From Grifola frondosa (taxonomy: Eukaryota > Basidiomycota > Agaricomycetes > Polyporales > Grifolaceae): 64,000 nt of DNA. Numbering within the stretch: the first letter of the stretch is position 1; every line of letters begins with the position of its first letter. Made by a program: the position numbers and the translations under genes. The notes beneath the pieces were generated by a model. That model was not told the origin of the DNA. It saw only the letters and a program-made list of their open reading frames with translations, and made no database searches. This document shows, piece after piece, positions 34,176 through 45,216 of this stretch. The stretch spans positions 496,001 to 560,000 of the forward strand of contig LUGG01000023.1 of assembly GCA_001683735.1 (NCBI GenBank), written 5' to 3'.

Positions 34176-35288
34176 ATGACGAGTCCCTTCCTGTTCCGAG
34201 CAAGCACGCCGCCGACGCCCCACCTACGATGGGACCGAATCTATCAGTTCCACCAGCGGATGTACGGCTTACCTCTGCTGCACGCGACAAGCGACCCGGT
34301 CTTGACCGCGTCCGAACTGCACTACTGTCCGATGGGTATAGCCCCCTGGTCGAAGAACCCGCAGCGTCCGGATCCGACGGCCATGTTCCTCCTCAGGGAC
34401 GCCTACATTCGGGACCCTAGCGGTGCGATCCATGGGGACGCCGTCATCATCTTCGATGGCACGGTTGACGAAGAACACCCGCGCAACCCAACGCCGAACG
34501 AAGAGAACATCCCGGACTACCCGCCTGACGATGCCGTTCCATCGGGCCCGCTCGTAGGATCCGTGATGGTGGACCGCGCCGTTCAAGTCGATCTGCCGCG
34601 CGATGACTATACGCCGCCGTACGCCCTGCGCTCGCCGATATACATACCGCGTTCGCCGTCCTGTACGCCTCCGACGACGACGGCCACTAGGTGTGCGTCC
34701 ACGGTCAACGATCGGTACCGTTCGCTCGTCGAAGTCGCGGTGGCTGCCATAAAGATGCAGCGCACCAACGACGAGAAGGAGTTTGCCGAGTTGGATCTTG
34801 AGTATATGGAGACCGACCTGAGAGGAGACAGAGAGAGCGAGGAGATACCTGTGGAAGAGGAGGTGAGGTTGAACACATCGCAAGTTGACGGATGGTGTGT
34901 ACTCACCGAATATCTGCGCGAGCAGCGTTCCATCGCAGGACGCGCATCCGAGGCCAGCAGCTCCCTTACTGATATTGAAAGTGTCCCGACGACGGACGAA
35001 GCAGCTCGCCGTCCCGAGCGTGAGACGTCCCCGGATCCGCGCAAAAGGCTCCGTGTCCGCGAGGATCCCCCGAATTATAGGGAGACGCGCCGTACGTACC
35101 CTTTGTTCGGCCAGAGACGCAGACTAAAGAAACGTATACAATCAGCACTTGAAGAACAGAGCAAGAATCCGGTCGTCGGCATACCTTTGACCCGCGTAGC
35201 CGTCCTCGAAGAAGATGACCGTCGCACTCTTGAATCCGTCCTCAGCGTACCCGCGCGGAGTGGGAGATTGAGGACTGCCGGTTTGTGA
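34176..35288 (+). CDS. Accessory ORF of the retrotransposon, 370 residues, unknown
   Basis: The ATG at 34176 sits in ACCATGA and 42 bases after a TATA box; the open frame starts earlier at 34089 but that ATG precedes the TATA box. The product begins MTSPFLFRASTPPTPHLRWD, has a compact first third (FHQRMYGLPLLHATSDPVLT, GIAPWSKNPQRPDPTAMFLL), a proline-rich middle (SPIYIPRSPSCTPPTTTATR), an acidic helix (KEFAELDLEYMETD) and a basic stretch RRRLKKRIQ near the C-terminus that may be a nuclear signal. Codon third positions are strongly GC-rich, unlike gag and pol in the same element, which suggests acquisition from elsewhere. Minus-strand ORFs of up to 204 codons overlap it, so the coding strand is not certain. 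I recognise no homologue. Confidence 0.5.
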   Translation: MTSPFLFRASTPPTPHLRWDRIYQFHQRMYGLPLLHATSDPVLTASELHYCPMGIAPWSKNPQRPDPTAMFLLRDAYIRDPSGAIHGDAVIIFDGTVDEEHPRNPTPNEENIPDYPPDDAVPSGPLVGSVMVDRAVQVDLPRDDYTPPYALRSPIYIPRSPSCTPPTTTATRCASTVNDRYRSLVEVAVAAIKMQRTNDEKEFAELDLEYMETDLRGDRESEEIPVEEEVRLNTSQVDGWCVLTEYLREQRSIAGRASEASSSLTDIESVPTTDEAARRPERETSPDPRKRLRVREDPPNYRETRRTYPLFGQRRRLKKRIQSALEEQSKNPVVGIPLTRVAVLEEDDRRTLESVLSVPARSGRLRTAGL

Positions 35289-36419
35289 GCGACGTTATCG
35301 CCGCCGTCACGCTCGCGCTCCATTCGATCGGCACAGGCGAAGGAGGCCGACCGAACATGACCGCTGGACGCGGAAGGAAGAGGTGCCCCGCTTGGAACGG
35401 CCGAGGGGTAGAAGATGAGCGCGAGGCGCAGCGAGTGTAGGAACCCGATGTCCGTTTACTAACGAATGAATATCTGAAGAAAGCCAGAACATGTCAGTAT
35501 GCAAATATGTAGTTACAGACTCACCTGTATGCCGGGGGGCGAAAATACGAGCTAAATTCTTAGACGAAAACTCTGGATTATGTGTGAGCAGTAAAATCAG
35601 GATTGAGATCAACGAGCAAGCGCAGAAACACGCCGACGAGAGTGCCAGCGCAGGCCGTTAAGCACCCGGATAGGGCCTGGGAAGGAACTAATATGGCCAG
35701 CGCGCGAGAATGTCGAAGCAGGGCAAAGGGGACATTGAGAAGTTAGATAGGGCCCGAGAGAGAATCATCCGGCGCGCGAAGGCAGGCCAGGAACGAGCGC
35801 GCGAAAAGAATCCAGCAGGAAAGAAGGGAAGACGAGACAATAAGGAAACGAGCGCGAACCAGATGCCAACACAGCAACGCGTCGCGCGTTGAAGTCACAT
35901 GTTGCACTTGGAGAACAGGCGCGCGGGCAGCTCGGAGAGAGAGACGCCCGTAAGCGCTCAAGAGAGACGCGCCGCGTTGAGCGCGCCGCACAGTCACAGC
36001 GGTGACTTCGGTGTCACCTCGGCGAGTGACTGGCGCTAGTCACTTCCGCGCGCGCTAACCGCGCAATCAAGACTCAAGACAGTCAATACTGATATCTAGA
36101 GTACCAGAGGTGGAAATTCTTGATATTAAGACCTTCCATAGGTCGAAATATCATGAGAGTTAATTGCTACAGAATTACAAGAGGTAATATCAAGTAATTG
36201 AAGCAAGAACAAGGTTAGAATCAGGAAGATTCAGACTTTCTCCTTGTTACAAACCATGCAAGAATTGTCAGGCCATTTTCTGGAGGACCTGGAACCCATC
36301 TAGTAGGACCTAGAACCTTGAGAGATGACTCAGAGAGAGCCTAGGCCCAGGATACTCCAAGCATATAAGAAGGAGATTTGCAGGACAAGAACTGAAGAAC
36401 ACCCTCTGAAATTTCACGA
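35289..36419. other. Cargo sequence, no supported gene
   Basis: Contains a minus-strand intron-like segment at about 35476-35523 (GTGAGT..TTCTTCAG), so antisense transcription may begin near 35.6 kb. From about 36060 the composition returns to that of the retrotransposon. Confidence 0.35.
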
Positions 36420-36701
36420 ATGACACCCCAGTCTTTGGAGAAAAAGTTAGAGGATCCAGAATTCAGAAAGAAGTACATAGCAAGGTTACTGAAAGAAATG
36501 GAAAAGAAAGAAAAACAGAAAGCTTATAGAGAAAGAAAACAGGCTTCCCAAGCACGTACCAGGAAACAGACTATGGAAGATATAGCTCGAAAATGTAGAC
36601 ATAATAAGCAAAAGGCAAATAAGGAAAAACAACGGAAAACATTCCAAACAGAAGTTGTCTCTACTACAGCCTTTTCAGTTCGATCCACATTCACTATCTA
36701 A
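36420..36701 (+). CDS. Small lysine/glutamate-rich ORF upstream of pol
   Basis: 93 codons starting MTPQSLEKKLEDPEFRKKYI, almost entirely charged helix (KEMEKKEKQKAYRERKQASQ). It probably forms a coiled coil. It may be a chaperone-like or Gag-related accessory, or the remains of a longer pol leader. The position just upstream of pol and the clean ATG support it weakly. Confidence 0.35.
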   Translation: MTPQSLEKKLEDPEFRKKYIARLLKEMEKKEKQKAYRERKQASQARTRKQTMEDIARKCRHNKQKANKEKQRKTFQTEVVSTTAFSVRSTFTI

Positions 36702-36743
36702 ATTCTATCAACTTGAATCAAGCTTATTACGAAAGGCACAATC

Positions 36744-37086
36744 ATGGATTACTCTCTATATGAACATCCGCTATCTGAATCGTTCACAAGTGAAGAGATA
36801 GAGGCCGAAGGACAGGAGGGAGAGAGGATGAAGAGGTAAACAAGGATGAGGAAGAAGAATTGGAAGATGGGCTGTATGCGCCACCTCCTAAACCTATAGA
36901 CCCAAGTCCAAAAGGCAAAAGGGCGTGGCAGAAAAAAGAAGGAAGCCGAAGAAAACCATTAGGGAAACTGAAGGCAAGAGACAAGGAGTCATTGCGAGTA
37001 ATTATGTTGAAGAAGACTATGGCCAAGAAACTCAGGATGGATAAATGGCCGAAAACAGATGGGACCACCAGTAGCACATCAGGATA
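36744..37086 (+). pseudogene. Pol leader region, frame broken
   Basis: MDYSLYEHPLSESFTSEEIE opens an ORF that stops at 36839. A shifted frame continues as DEEVNKDEEEELEDGLYAPP and PKGKRAWQKKEGSRRKPLGK to 37086. Together they look like the variable region before reverse transcriptase in this Gypsy group, split by one indel near 36830. Confidence 0.4.
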
Positions 37087-37203
37087 ATCGTCCGTAACTG
37101 ACGTTAAACTAGACATATCTGGATCATAGTTTGGTGTATTCCCACCCCCAGTTTTCAGAGCCCCATTTATTGTTATCTCAACCAGCCAACACTCAGTGAA
37201 GTC

Positions 37204-39492
37204 GTGAAGCAAGCCAAGGATACTAAAATGAGTTGTATACCATCCATTAGTATCTCGCTTCCCGCAAACAGCGTAAAGTCACAGAATTACCTAGCAGAAC
37301 ACAGAATGACACAATCAATGGATTGTGCGAGCAATGCAGTATATGTATATAAGCCAGTGGACCGAAGGGTGAAACCAGTCCCCGGTGTCTTTCCAGAAGA
37401 TGCACGTGTAAAACGATGCTTCCCGGAGAACCCGCTAGACTCATTATCACAGCTACCTTTTAACCCACCAGACTTTGTACCCACAAAGAGACTGACTACA
37501 GAACGATTAGAGCAGATAAAGATAAATGAAGAAGGATTTCTATGGCCTGAAGAAGAAAAATTATTTAAGCATATAATTCAGATAAATGAAAGAGTTCTAG
37601 CCTTTGATGAAACTGAACGAGGAACATTTCGAGAAGATTACTTTTCCCCTTATATAATTCCGGTAATACCACATGTACCATGGGTTGATAAGAATATCCC
37701 CATAGCACCAGGGATCCGAGATAAGGTGGTTAACTTATTACGAGAAAAGATTGAAGCAGGAGTGTACGAGCGATGTCAATCATCTTATAGATCAAAATGG
37801 TTTTGTGTGTTGAAGAAAAATGGCAATTTAAGAATTGTCCATGATCTTCAACCACTTAATGCAATCACAATTCGAGATGCAGGTGTGCCCCCGATACTGG
37901 ATGCATTTGTGGAACCATTTGCAGGAAGACAGTGTTATTCAGTGTTTGACTTATTCTGGGCCTTTGATGCCAGAAAAGTCGATATTACCAGCAGAGATAT
38001 GACAGCATTTCTTTCACCACTTGGACTGTTACGAATTACATCAATGCCAATGGGCTTCACAAATTCTCCAGCAGAATTTCAAGCATGTATGACATTTGTA
38101 TTACAAGAGGAAATTCCGCATATAGCAAATGTGTTTATTGATGACTTACCCATCAAAGGTCCTAACACAATATATCCGGATAAAGAAGGAAATCCAGAAG
38201 TTCTATCACAAAATCCTGGTATTCGAAGATTCATATGGGAACATGCGCTAGATGTTCATAGGATAATGCATAGAGTTGGTCAAGCTGGACTTACATTTTC
38301 TGGACCCAAGTCCCAAATTTGTAAGCCACAAGTAGTAATTGTTGGACAGAAATGTACACCGGAAGGAAGAATGCCAGAAGATGATAAAGTATGCAAGATA
38401 CAGAACTGGCCCACTCCTCGCTCAATTAAGGAAGTCAGAGGATTCATGGGATTATGTGGAACAGTTCGAATTTGGATAGAGAATTATTCTGAACAAATTC
38501 GGCCAATGAAAGAATTAACTTTTAAAGGAGCCGAATTTTCATGGGATTTACGTAGGCAAGCATCTTTCGATACTCTTAAAGAATTGATATCATCAGCACC
38601 TGCCCTTCGTCCAATTAACTATCAGTCAGAGAATCCAATTATCTTATCAGTAGACTCTAGCAAGTATGCTGTTGGATTTATTCTCTCACAAATTGATAAT
38701 GATGGAAAGAAGAGGCCAGCTCGATATGGTTCTTTACCAATGAAGGAAACAGAGTCAAATTACAGTCAGCCAAAGTTAGAGCTTTATGGTTTATATAGGG
38801 CATTGAGGCATTTCAGACTATACTTGGTAGGTGTGAAGAACCTCCATGTTGAAGTCGATGCAAAATACATCAAAGGAATGCTAAATGAACCCGACTTGCA
38901 GCCTAATGCGACCATTAACCGTTGGATTCAGGGAATCCTTCTGTTTGACTTTAAATTGATTCACGTGCCAGCAGCACAACATAAGGGACCAGATGCCTTA
39001 TCACGAAGAGCACTAGGAGAAGGAGAAATAATCGAAGGAGACGATGATGAATGGTTAGACAATATTGCTTTGTTTGTCAGGCTTTTGCAACCAGAACAGG
39101 GTAAGAAAACCTATGGACCATTTCCAGAGACAATTGAACCAGACACAAGAGTGTTTATTTCAACTACAACATCTCAGGATATTTCTCTTCGACAAATCAG
39201 AGATTTCTTGGCTACTCTGGAAATGCCTAGCTTTCCCAACCCAGCTGCAAAATTGCGATTTGCTAGAAGATGCAAGCATTATTTCGTGAAAGAGAATATG
39301 ATGTTCAGGAGACAGAAGAATGGAATACCCACACGTGTAGTGTTAGAAGCCAATGAGAGAATTGCAATTCTCAAGCAAGCACATGATGAACTAGGACACC
39401 GAGGAGAGTATGCTACCTTTGAAACTGTACGATTACGCTTCTTTTGGCCATTTTATCGGGCAGATGTGCATCACCATTGTGCAATCATGTAA
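37204..39492 (+). CDS. pol: Pol: reverse transcriptase, RNase H and start of integrase
   Basis: 762 codons. The start region VYKPVDRRVKPVPGVFPEDA leads into reverse transcriptase: LREKIEAGVYERCQSSYRSK, WFCVLKKNGNLRIVHDLQPL, YSVFDLFWAFDARKVD and the active-site loop FIDD at 38134-38145, with the upstream aspartate in VFDLF. RNase H follows, with ILSVDSSKYAVGFILSQ, PKLELYGLYRALRHFRLYL and VEVDAKYIKGML giving the D-E-D residues, and ending DALSRRALGE. The integrase H2C2 zinc domain begins at HDELGHRG, but the frame stops at 39492 before its two cysteines, which lie in the next frame as SCKECQ. Reverse transcriptase and RNase H look intact. Confidence 0.92.
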   Translation: MKQAKDTKMSCIPSISISLPANSVKSQNYLAEHRMTQSMDCASNAVYVYKPVDRRVKPVPGVFPEDARVKRCFPENPLDSLSQLPFNPPDFVPTKRLTTERLEQIKINEEGFLWPEEEKLFKHIIQINERVLAFDETERGTFREDYFSPYIIPVIPHVPWVDKNIPIAPGIRDKVVNLLREKIEAGVYERCQSSYRSKWFCVLKKNGNLRIVHDLQPLNAITIRDAGVPPILDAFVEPFAGRQCYSVFDLFWAFDARKVDITSRDMTAFLSPLGLLRITSMPMGFTNSPAEFQACMTFVLQEEIPHIANVFIDDLPIKGPNTIYPDKEGNPEVLSQNPGIRRFIWEHALDVHRIMHRVGQAGLTFSGPKSQICKPQVVIVGQKCTPEGRMPEDDKVCKIQNWPTPRSIKEVRGFMGLCGTVRIWIENYSEQIRPMKELTFKGAEFSWDLRRQASFDTLKELISSAPALRPINYQSENPIILSVDSSKYAVGFILSQIDNDGKKRPARYGSLPMKETESNYSQPKLELYGLYRALRHFRLYLVGVKNLHVEVDAKYIKGMLNEPDLQPNATINRWIQGILLFDFKLIHVPAAQHKGPDALSRRALGEGEIIEGDDDEWLDNIALFVRLLQPEQGKKTYGPFPETIEPDTRVFISTTTSQDISLRQIRDFLATLEMPSFPNPAAKLRFARRCKHYFVKENMMFRRQKNGIPTRVVLEANERIAILKQAHDELGHRGEYATFETVRLRFFWPFYRADVHHHCAIM

Positions 39493-39494
39493 AG

Positions 39495-40609
39495 AATGCC
39501 AAATGCGAAGCATTCGGAAGGTAGCAATCCCTCTTCGAATCTCCGCACCAGCCACCTTATTTACCAAAGTCTATATGGACATAATGTTTATGCCCACAGC
39601 TGGTAAAAAGACATGTATAGTGGCTTGTCGAGATGACTTGTCAGGTGTAACAGAAGCACGAGCCTTGAATAGTACATCCTCAGAATCAGTAGCAAAGTTT
39701 TTCTGGGAACAGATAGTCTGTAGATATGGGGCCACAGGTCAAGTTACCACAGATAATGGACCTGAGACCAAAGGGGCATTTGAGAAATTAGTTCTCAAAT
39801 ATGGTATTCCTCATGTACGAATATCTGCCTATAATTCTCGAGCTAATGGAGTAGTTGAACGAGGACATTTCATTCTGAGGGAAGCATTGGTTAAAGCCTG
39901 TGAAGGAAGAATATCCCAATGGCCAGATCTCTTGTCACATGCTTTATTTGCAGATCGTGTTACCACAAGACGAGCCACAGGATTCAGTCCTTACTATCTA
40001 TTACATGGAGTCCATCCAGTATTTCCAATGGATTTGCGAGAAGCCACCTTTCTGGTAGAAGGATTTCATAAAGACATGTCTCATTCAGACCTTCTAGCCT
40101 TGCGAATACGGCAACTAGAACGTAGACCAGAAGATATAGCCCGAGCTGCAAAAGCTCTAGCCAAATCACGGTTGACTTCCAAGGAGCAATTTGAAAAGAA
40201 ATTTGCTCACCGATTATTTCGAGAATCATATTCACCAGGAGACCTAGTTCTTAAGCGAAACTCAGCTATTGAGCAAGAAATGAATAGAAAACATAAACCA
40301 AGATATCTAGGACCATATGAGGTTGTAAGAAGAACACGAGGAGGAGCATATGTCTTGAAGGAGCTAAATGGAGATATAATTAGAGAGAATGTAGCTGCAT
40401 TCAGGCTTCTGCAATACCATCCATCAGACGATGACCTGGAAAGTTTGGCAGATGAGCCAGAATTTATGCAGTACCCGATAATGCAGGAGATAGAACAGGA
40501 AGATATGGAAACATGGAATGATAATGAGCAAATTATGTCTATAGATAATGAACCAGACTTGAATGAAGATCGGGAACCAGTCAGTCAGCGAACCAGAAGT
40601 CATAGATAG
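39495..40609 (+). CDS. pol: Pol: integrase core and C-terminus in a shifted frame
   Basis: Translation in the frame that opens at 39410 gives SCKECQMRSIRK, completing the zinc domain begun in the previous ORF. The catalytic core follows: VYMDIMFMPTAGKKTCIVAC, TTDNGPETKGAFEKLV and NSRANGVVERGHFILREA supply D, D and E. The C-terminal domain has GDLVLKRNSAIEQEMNRKHK, PRYLGPYEVVRRTRGGAYVL and an acidic end. A single frame change near 39480 separates it from reverse transcriptase; that may be a mutation, a sequencing indel, or programmed shifting. No chromodomain is visible. Confidence 0.88.
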
Positions 40610-40660
40610 AAAGGGAGAAGTTAAGAAAGAAAATTTACGACTGGGGACAGTCGAGTAACT

Positions 40661-40670
40661 GTGGGGCGGA
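40661..40670 (+). other. Polypurine tract
   Basis: GTGGGGCGGA abuts the 3' LTR start TGTCAC, the usual place for the plus-strand primer. It is short and interrupted by one T and one C. Confidence 0.5.
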
Positions 40671-42690
40671 TGTCACGCACCAAAAGTGTTTGGTACCTGG
40701 ACATGGCAAAATAACATCAATTTTGCACATCCTGTCATCAGTAAATGATATGGCATGGGACATCAAATCGGGAATGTGGTCACGTGCTTATACTCATAAA
40801 TAAAGCATAATTTCATTCGGCTATTTCCAGATATTCTTGTTCCCGTCCATCACCATCATGCAGGCAATTTCGTACCTTTGTGATACTCAGGTTCCCTACT
40901 ATCGGGTGCATCGACAGACTCGTAAACATATCCTCATCCTCGATCCAGTCCAGGATCATCTTATCCCAATCTATTTTTCTGGTCCCCTTCGTCTTTTGGG
41001 ACCCAACACGAGTTTACAGGACGAATCACCCGCATCCTTCAATTTCAGGAGACTCGAGTCATTGTTGCTGTGGAGCATTACACAGGCACCCAGGAAGTTG
41101 CAGTGGGCATTCCCTATTCCATTCTAGCCATATTTGAATGGTTGGATGCATGGATCGTTCGGAACATTGCTCATCGCAGAGGAATGTTGAAGCCGAACAG
41201 CGATATAGTTGAATTGCCGAAGAACATGCTGCAAGCAGGAGATGCGAGACTGATGGATGATTTTCTTGATCTATGAAGGACATGGATGGAAGAATTAGGT
41301 CACATGACAATGTATCCATTTTCCCCAATCAGCAACTCAGCTCACATTATTTCAAGTCAAAATATGCATTTTTTGTTAAGGACATTACATAAGAATGATT
41401 ATAAGAAGGAACTACATGACTTGAGAAGTTACAATGGAAGGACCTAGACAAGGTCCAGACCAGTCTACATGTTCTAGCTAAGTTCCAGAATGGCCTAGCC
41501 CTTGTCAAGAAACTCAATACGACCCAGGCTTGTCAAAAGACACCCTCAAATTTGGAGTGTTATCAGTTGTAACCCCATTTTGCAAGCCCGGACAGGTCCA
41601 GATCAATCACATGACCACCTGGATCATGAGCCCAGACCATCTAGACAAGGCCTAGATGTGGAGATAAGGAGAAAAGTAGGAGATATAAATAGAATTGAAA
41701 GATTTAGTGTAGAAATAAGCTTAGTTAGGAAAACTTTGTACTGAATTCGTAGTTTTGATACTTTTGTAACATAGTTTAGAATGTTCCATGACTAAGACAT
41801 GATCAGATGACCTCAGATGAACTCTGATTTGTCAGCACTAATTCAGAAAAGCCAAGTCAGGACCAATCAGGATTGACCATGGATAATCATGATCAGTCGT
41901 GATTAGTCAGGATTTGAGGTGGATTAGTAAGGCAACCCAGAAATGAGTCAGGGGGAGTCAGAGTGAGTCATTTCCATGGAATGTTCTGGAATTTCCTCAG
42001 GGTATAAAAGCAGGCCAAACTGCCCCCTGAGAGCAATATAGTTTTTATCCACTTTCACCCCAGACATCTGTGTGCCCTCTCCTTCTTTGTGAATTTCACC
42101 TTGGATTGTCACCTGACCAGACTGAGCTCTGGTAGTACAAGTCCAAGAAGAGTATCTCAAGGACCCTACAAGGAAAGTAGGATAGGTTGAGTACTCTGCA
42201 GTAGAATATTCTCAGTAGCAAGACAGCAGATTGCGGCGTAAGGAAAGTGCAAATTTAAGTTCGAGACAAGAAGTTTCTTGGGCTGTTTGACTGTTCAGAC
42301 AAGTGCTCTGAAAGTACAGACCCAGGCAGGAAGACTCAAGGACCCTACAGGACAGTAGGCTAGGTTGAGCACTCTCACAAGACCAGGAATTGAAGTCGCA
42401 AGTGTTAGCAAGTAATATCCCTGACATTCATTTGGAATCTACGTACCTGAATCTTATATATTTAATAAATCTCGGATTTCCGGACTCGGCTGAGCCTCTG
42501 ACCGGAAAAGTAGGAAAACCCGTCACGCTTGGTGCACATTGAAGTATTGAAGGCTTTTAAATTTCTTGCTGCTTATAATTCAGTTTTACTGAACCCCTTG
42601 CTTGAAAAATAAATCCTTTTGTGAACAAATTCTTGTGTTAGAAATTTATTCTCAGACAGGAACTCTCACGTACGTCAATAACCCCTTACA
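40671..42690 (+). repeat. 3' LTR
   Basis: Matches 23488-25504 almost base for base, with TATA at 42003-42009. The differences I see are mostly one-base indels in short runs, plus very few substitutions. An ORF of 96 codons runs from 40837 to 41127; the equivalent in the 5' LTR is broken by a one-base indel. Confidence 0.95.
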
Positions 42691-43536
42691 GCGTGAGGCC
42701 AACTCGGACAGCGAGACAGAAGACAAACACAAACAAAACACGCTGTCACAAGTCGGATTCTCGGCGCTTAGACACCTCCTCGACTCCAACGTCTCACGCG
42801 TACGTACCAGGTCATCCCACCATCCTTCACGTCTCTCTTTCAACACTGCGTTCGTCATACGTGTGCCTCCGACTTTCTTGCAGCCTTGACAACCTTCCTG
42901 GAACACCACATTCTGAACTCCTCGATCCCTAACGAGTACGATCATTTCGATCTCTATTCACGGATCTCGTTGCTCTTGCCACTGAGAGCTCACGTCTCCA
43001 ACAGCAAACGGCTGACTCATGTTCGCGCAACGCCTGTGCAGCCGCGTCGGGGCACCCGCAAACCAGTGGCTCAACGCTTTGACACTGCCCTTATTATTGA
43101 AGATAAGATTCAGTTTGAATCTGAAGGTGGTTTCGCAGGTAAGTACGTCTCAATAATAATTGTTGGTTTGTCAAGTCTGAACGAGTTTTCAATATCTAGG
43201 TTTGCGACCGGCCCAAATCCGCGTCATCTTTCGCCTCCCACAACATCTAGGTCACTGTCCCCATCCCCTTGTCTATGTCCAGTGGTTCAGACCCCTCCGC
43301 GGCCCCGACCCAACAACCGGCTTCCACATCACATCCCATTCCACTCGTAACCACCGTTCGCGCGTGCGCCATCATCAGCGCTGATCAAATTCTTCGCGGA
43401 TGTTCATCTGATACCTCGGTTTGGCCCCGATCGACTGGATCCTCGGTGGCGAAGTGATCGTGCTGTCGAGGAGGACGCGGACTTCTTTCTCAACCACTAC
43501 ATCGACTTCCATATGTTTGAATTTGTAGTCAAATAG
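42691..43536 (+). pseudogene. Plavaka transposase, 3' part
   Basis: Directly after the retrotransposon the frame resumes as REANSDSETEDKHKQNTLSQ and VGFSALRHLLDSNVSR, then a spliced exon from about 42885 (FLEHHILNSSIPNEYDHFDL, SRISLLLPLRAHVSN), an intron at 43139-43199, LRPAQIRVIFRLPQHLGHCP and PLVYVQWFRPLRGPDP. The final FLNHYIDFHMFEFVVK and TAG at 43534-43536 fit the Plavaka C-terminus. Two one-base shifts, near 43360 and 43404, break this part. The gene is therefore dead through the insertion and probably through indels as well. Confidence 0.75.
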
Positions 43537-43755
43537 TTAGATCGGACTGTTTTATATGTAATGTCATGCATGACCGCTTAGATCGTTGATGTCACACTGA
43601 GTTGAATAAAAAAACCGGTTGTATCATTTCAATGGCTGCTAAACGCATATAGATAACTATAAGGTAACTAGATATCTACAAATTGAAAGGGATGACGAAA
43701 TGCGCCCTGTCGCTGCGCTCTTAAGAGGACTCTTGGGGCTGGAGGCATATCAATG

Positions 43756-44106
43756 TCAAGAATAAGTGGAAGGAGAGAACAGATGACATACCACGGCCTT
43801 GGGCTTCAAGTTCTTGCACTCCCGTTCAAGTGCCAGCTTCTGCTGCTCCACCCAGGCCAACAACAATGCAGGATCATCCTCCGGCTCCGTCACAGAACTC
43901 TCGACAACATCCTCGGCCTGCTTGGAAGTCGTGCCATGCGCTGACAGGTTTGGCGGTCCGACGGCAGTCTTGCTGGTTGAGAAATTCGCGTGGCTTCTTA
44001 TGTACGACATGACTCGACTGAGTATCGCTTTGCGCTCGCTTGTGAGATGTGCGCGTTCGAGCTGGGGGGACTTGTTGCAGTAGTGGGACAGTGGGCGGAG
44101 ATGCAT
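43756..44106 (-). other. Unrecognised ORF, 116 codons
   Basis: Open from an ATG at 44106 with charged residues near its end (VEQQKLALERECKNLKPK). An alternative frame in the same place reads like a basic linker. Donor-like sites lie on both sides on the minus strand, so it may be one exon of a small gene or of a decayed one. I do not recognise it. Confidence 0.25.
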
Positions 44107-44583
44107 CCGGGTTGGAACTGAGGAAGTTGATTGTCTGTAGTACTATAGTAATGAGACATATTGCATAGTATGACATGTAATTAGAAACTCACCACAGAGT
44201 GTGCCAAGGCTGAACTTGGGAGAATGACCACTGCGGCCACTCCGGAAGTGGAAAAAGCCGGAGAGATTAATAGTGTGAGGCATGAGTCGGAAATCAATAG
44301 CCACTAAGCTAGTAAAAAGTCGACCACTGAGGGGAGATAATGAACAGCTAAGGGAGATTTTGACTGTTACACGTACCATCCGAGATCACCGTTGAGAGAT
44401 GGGAGCAGGCGGGCGCTTAAGCGCCCACCGGATTCGGAATGGCTTGGGAATTTTTTTGGGGAGTAGGCTATACGACTCTCCGTAGTGACACTTCATGCAC
44501 TCAGAGTCTCATAGCACTGACCAAAATATATATTGTATACTATAGACTACAGGTGCAATGGCTGATCCCTACAGTGCACAACA

Positions 44584-44652
44584 TTGCGCCCAGCGACATC
44601 TATGTAGTGCTACAGGTACTACCGTAGCACTACATAGATTTGGCTGGGCGCA
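44584..44652. repeat. Near-perfect hairpin, about 29-base arms
   Basis: TGCGCCCAGC and CTATGTAGTGCTAC on the left pair with GTAGCACTACATAG and GCTGGGCGCA on the right, around a 9-base loop, with only two or three mismatches. It lies about 0.6 kb left of the DUF6589-RecQ element. It may be a foldback element or a structured RNA. Confidence 0.7.
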
Positions 44653-45216
44653 ACAGCCTCTGACCCAACTTCCTGATGTGACAGATACCCTCCAACTGAT
44701 AATCATGCGGGTCATAGCGAAAGTGTTGACTCAAGACTCTGCGGGCAAGTTCCTGCCCCCAGGGTACAAAATTGGCAGCAGCTAGCGACGTGTTATTTGA
44801 CTTTGTTGACGTGTATTACAGGTTGGGAAATGGCACATGACCCGGCAATATCCGAAGTACGCGGGTCGGGGTAAACTCTCCGCAGGGATCAAGACTAGGC
44901 AATCTCAGAGAAGCCGTCAGAAGACACTGCAACAAAGGGTGTGGAATGAGATACATGGTATGGGATCTAGTACACAATAGAATGTTCAGCTCAGATTATA
45001 TCAGTATACCCGCGTCTTTTTCCCTCCGTATTTCCACAGCGTCCCCAGGGGTGCGTCCAGAATTCCTTTTCCAGGCGCGTGCATTTCTCCCACACTGCCC
45101 GCCATTCCCCGGACTTCGCCAGGACGGAGGACCGGTCACCGCTAATGCCTCGTGTGCATTTATCTTCCCTATCTCTGCTCTAGTCTCGGAACCAGCCATT
45201 CTCTCCCTTCGGAGCC

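Larger units (their letters stand above)
23488..42690 (+). mobile_element. 19.2-kb Ty3/Gypsy LTR retrotransposon
   Basis: The element begins and ends with near-identical LTRs of about 2017 and 2020 bases (TGTCACGCACC..CCCCTTACA). The order gag, retropepsin-like, reverse transcriptase, RNase H, integrase is that of Ty3/Gypsy. It inserted into the Plavaka gene, leaving a GCGT duplication. It is very large for the family because about 7 kb between the protease region and polymerase holds sequence that is not gag-pol. LTR differences are few and mostly one-base homopolymer indels, so insertion is recent. At least three frame breaks (near 28756, 36830, 39489) make autonomous activity doubtful unless they are sequence errors. 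Confidence 0.95.

Noticed and set aside
34269..35044. Minus-strand ORFs of 204 and 145 codons over the accessory ORF
   Set aside because: They mirror the GC-rich sense frame and lack a good start context; treated as shadows, though antisense transcription here is not excluded.
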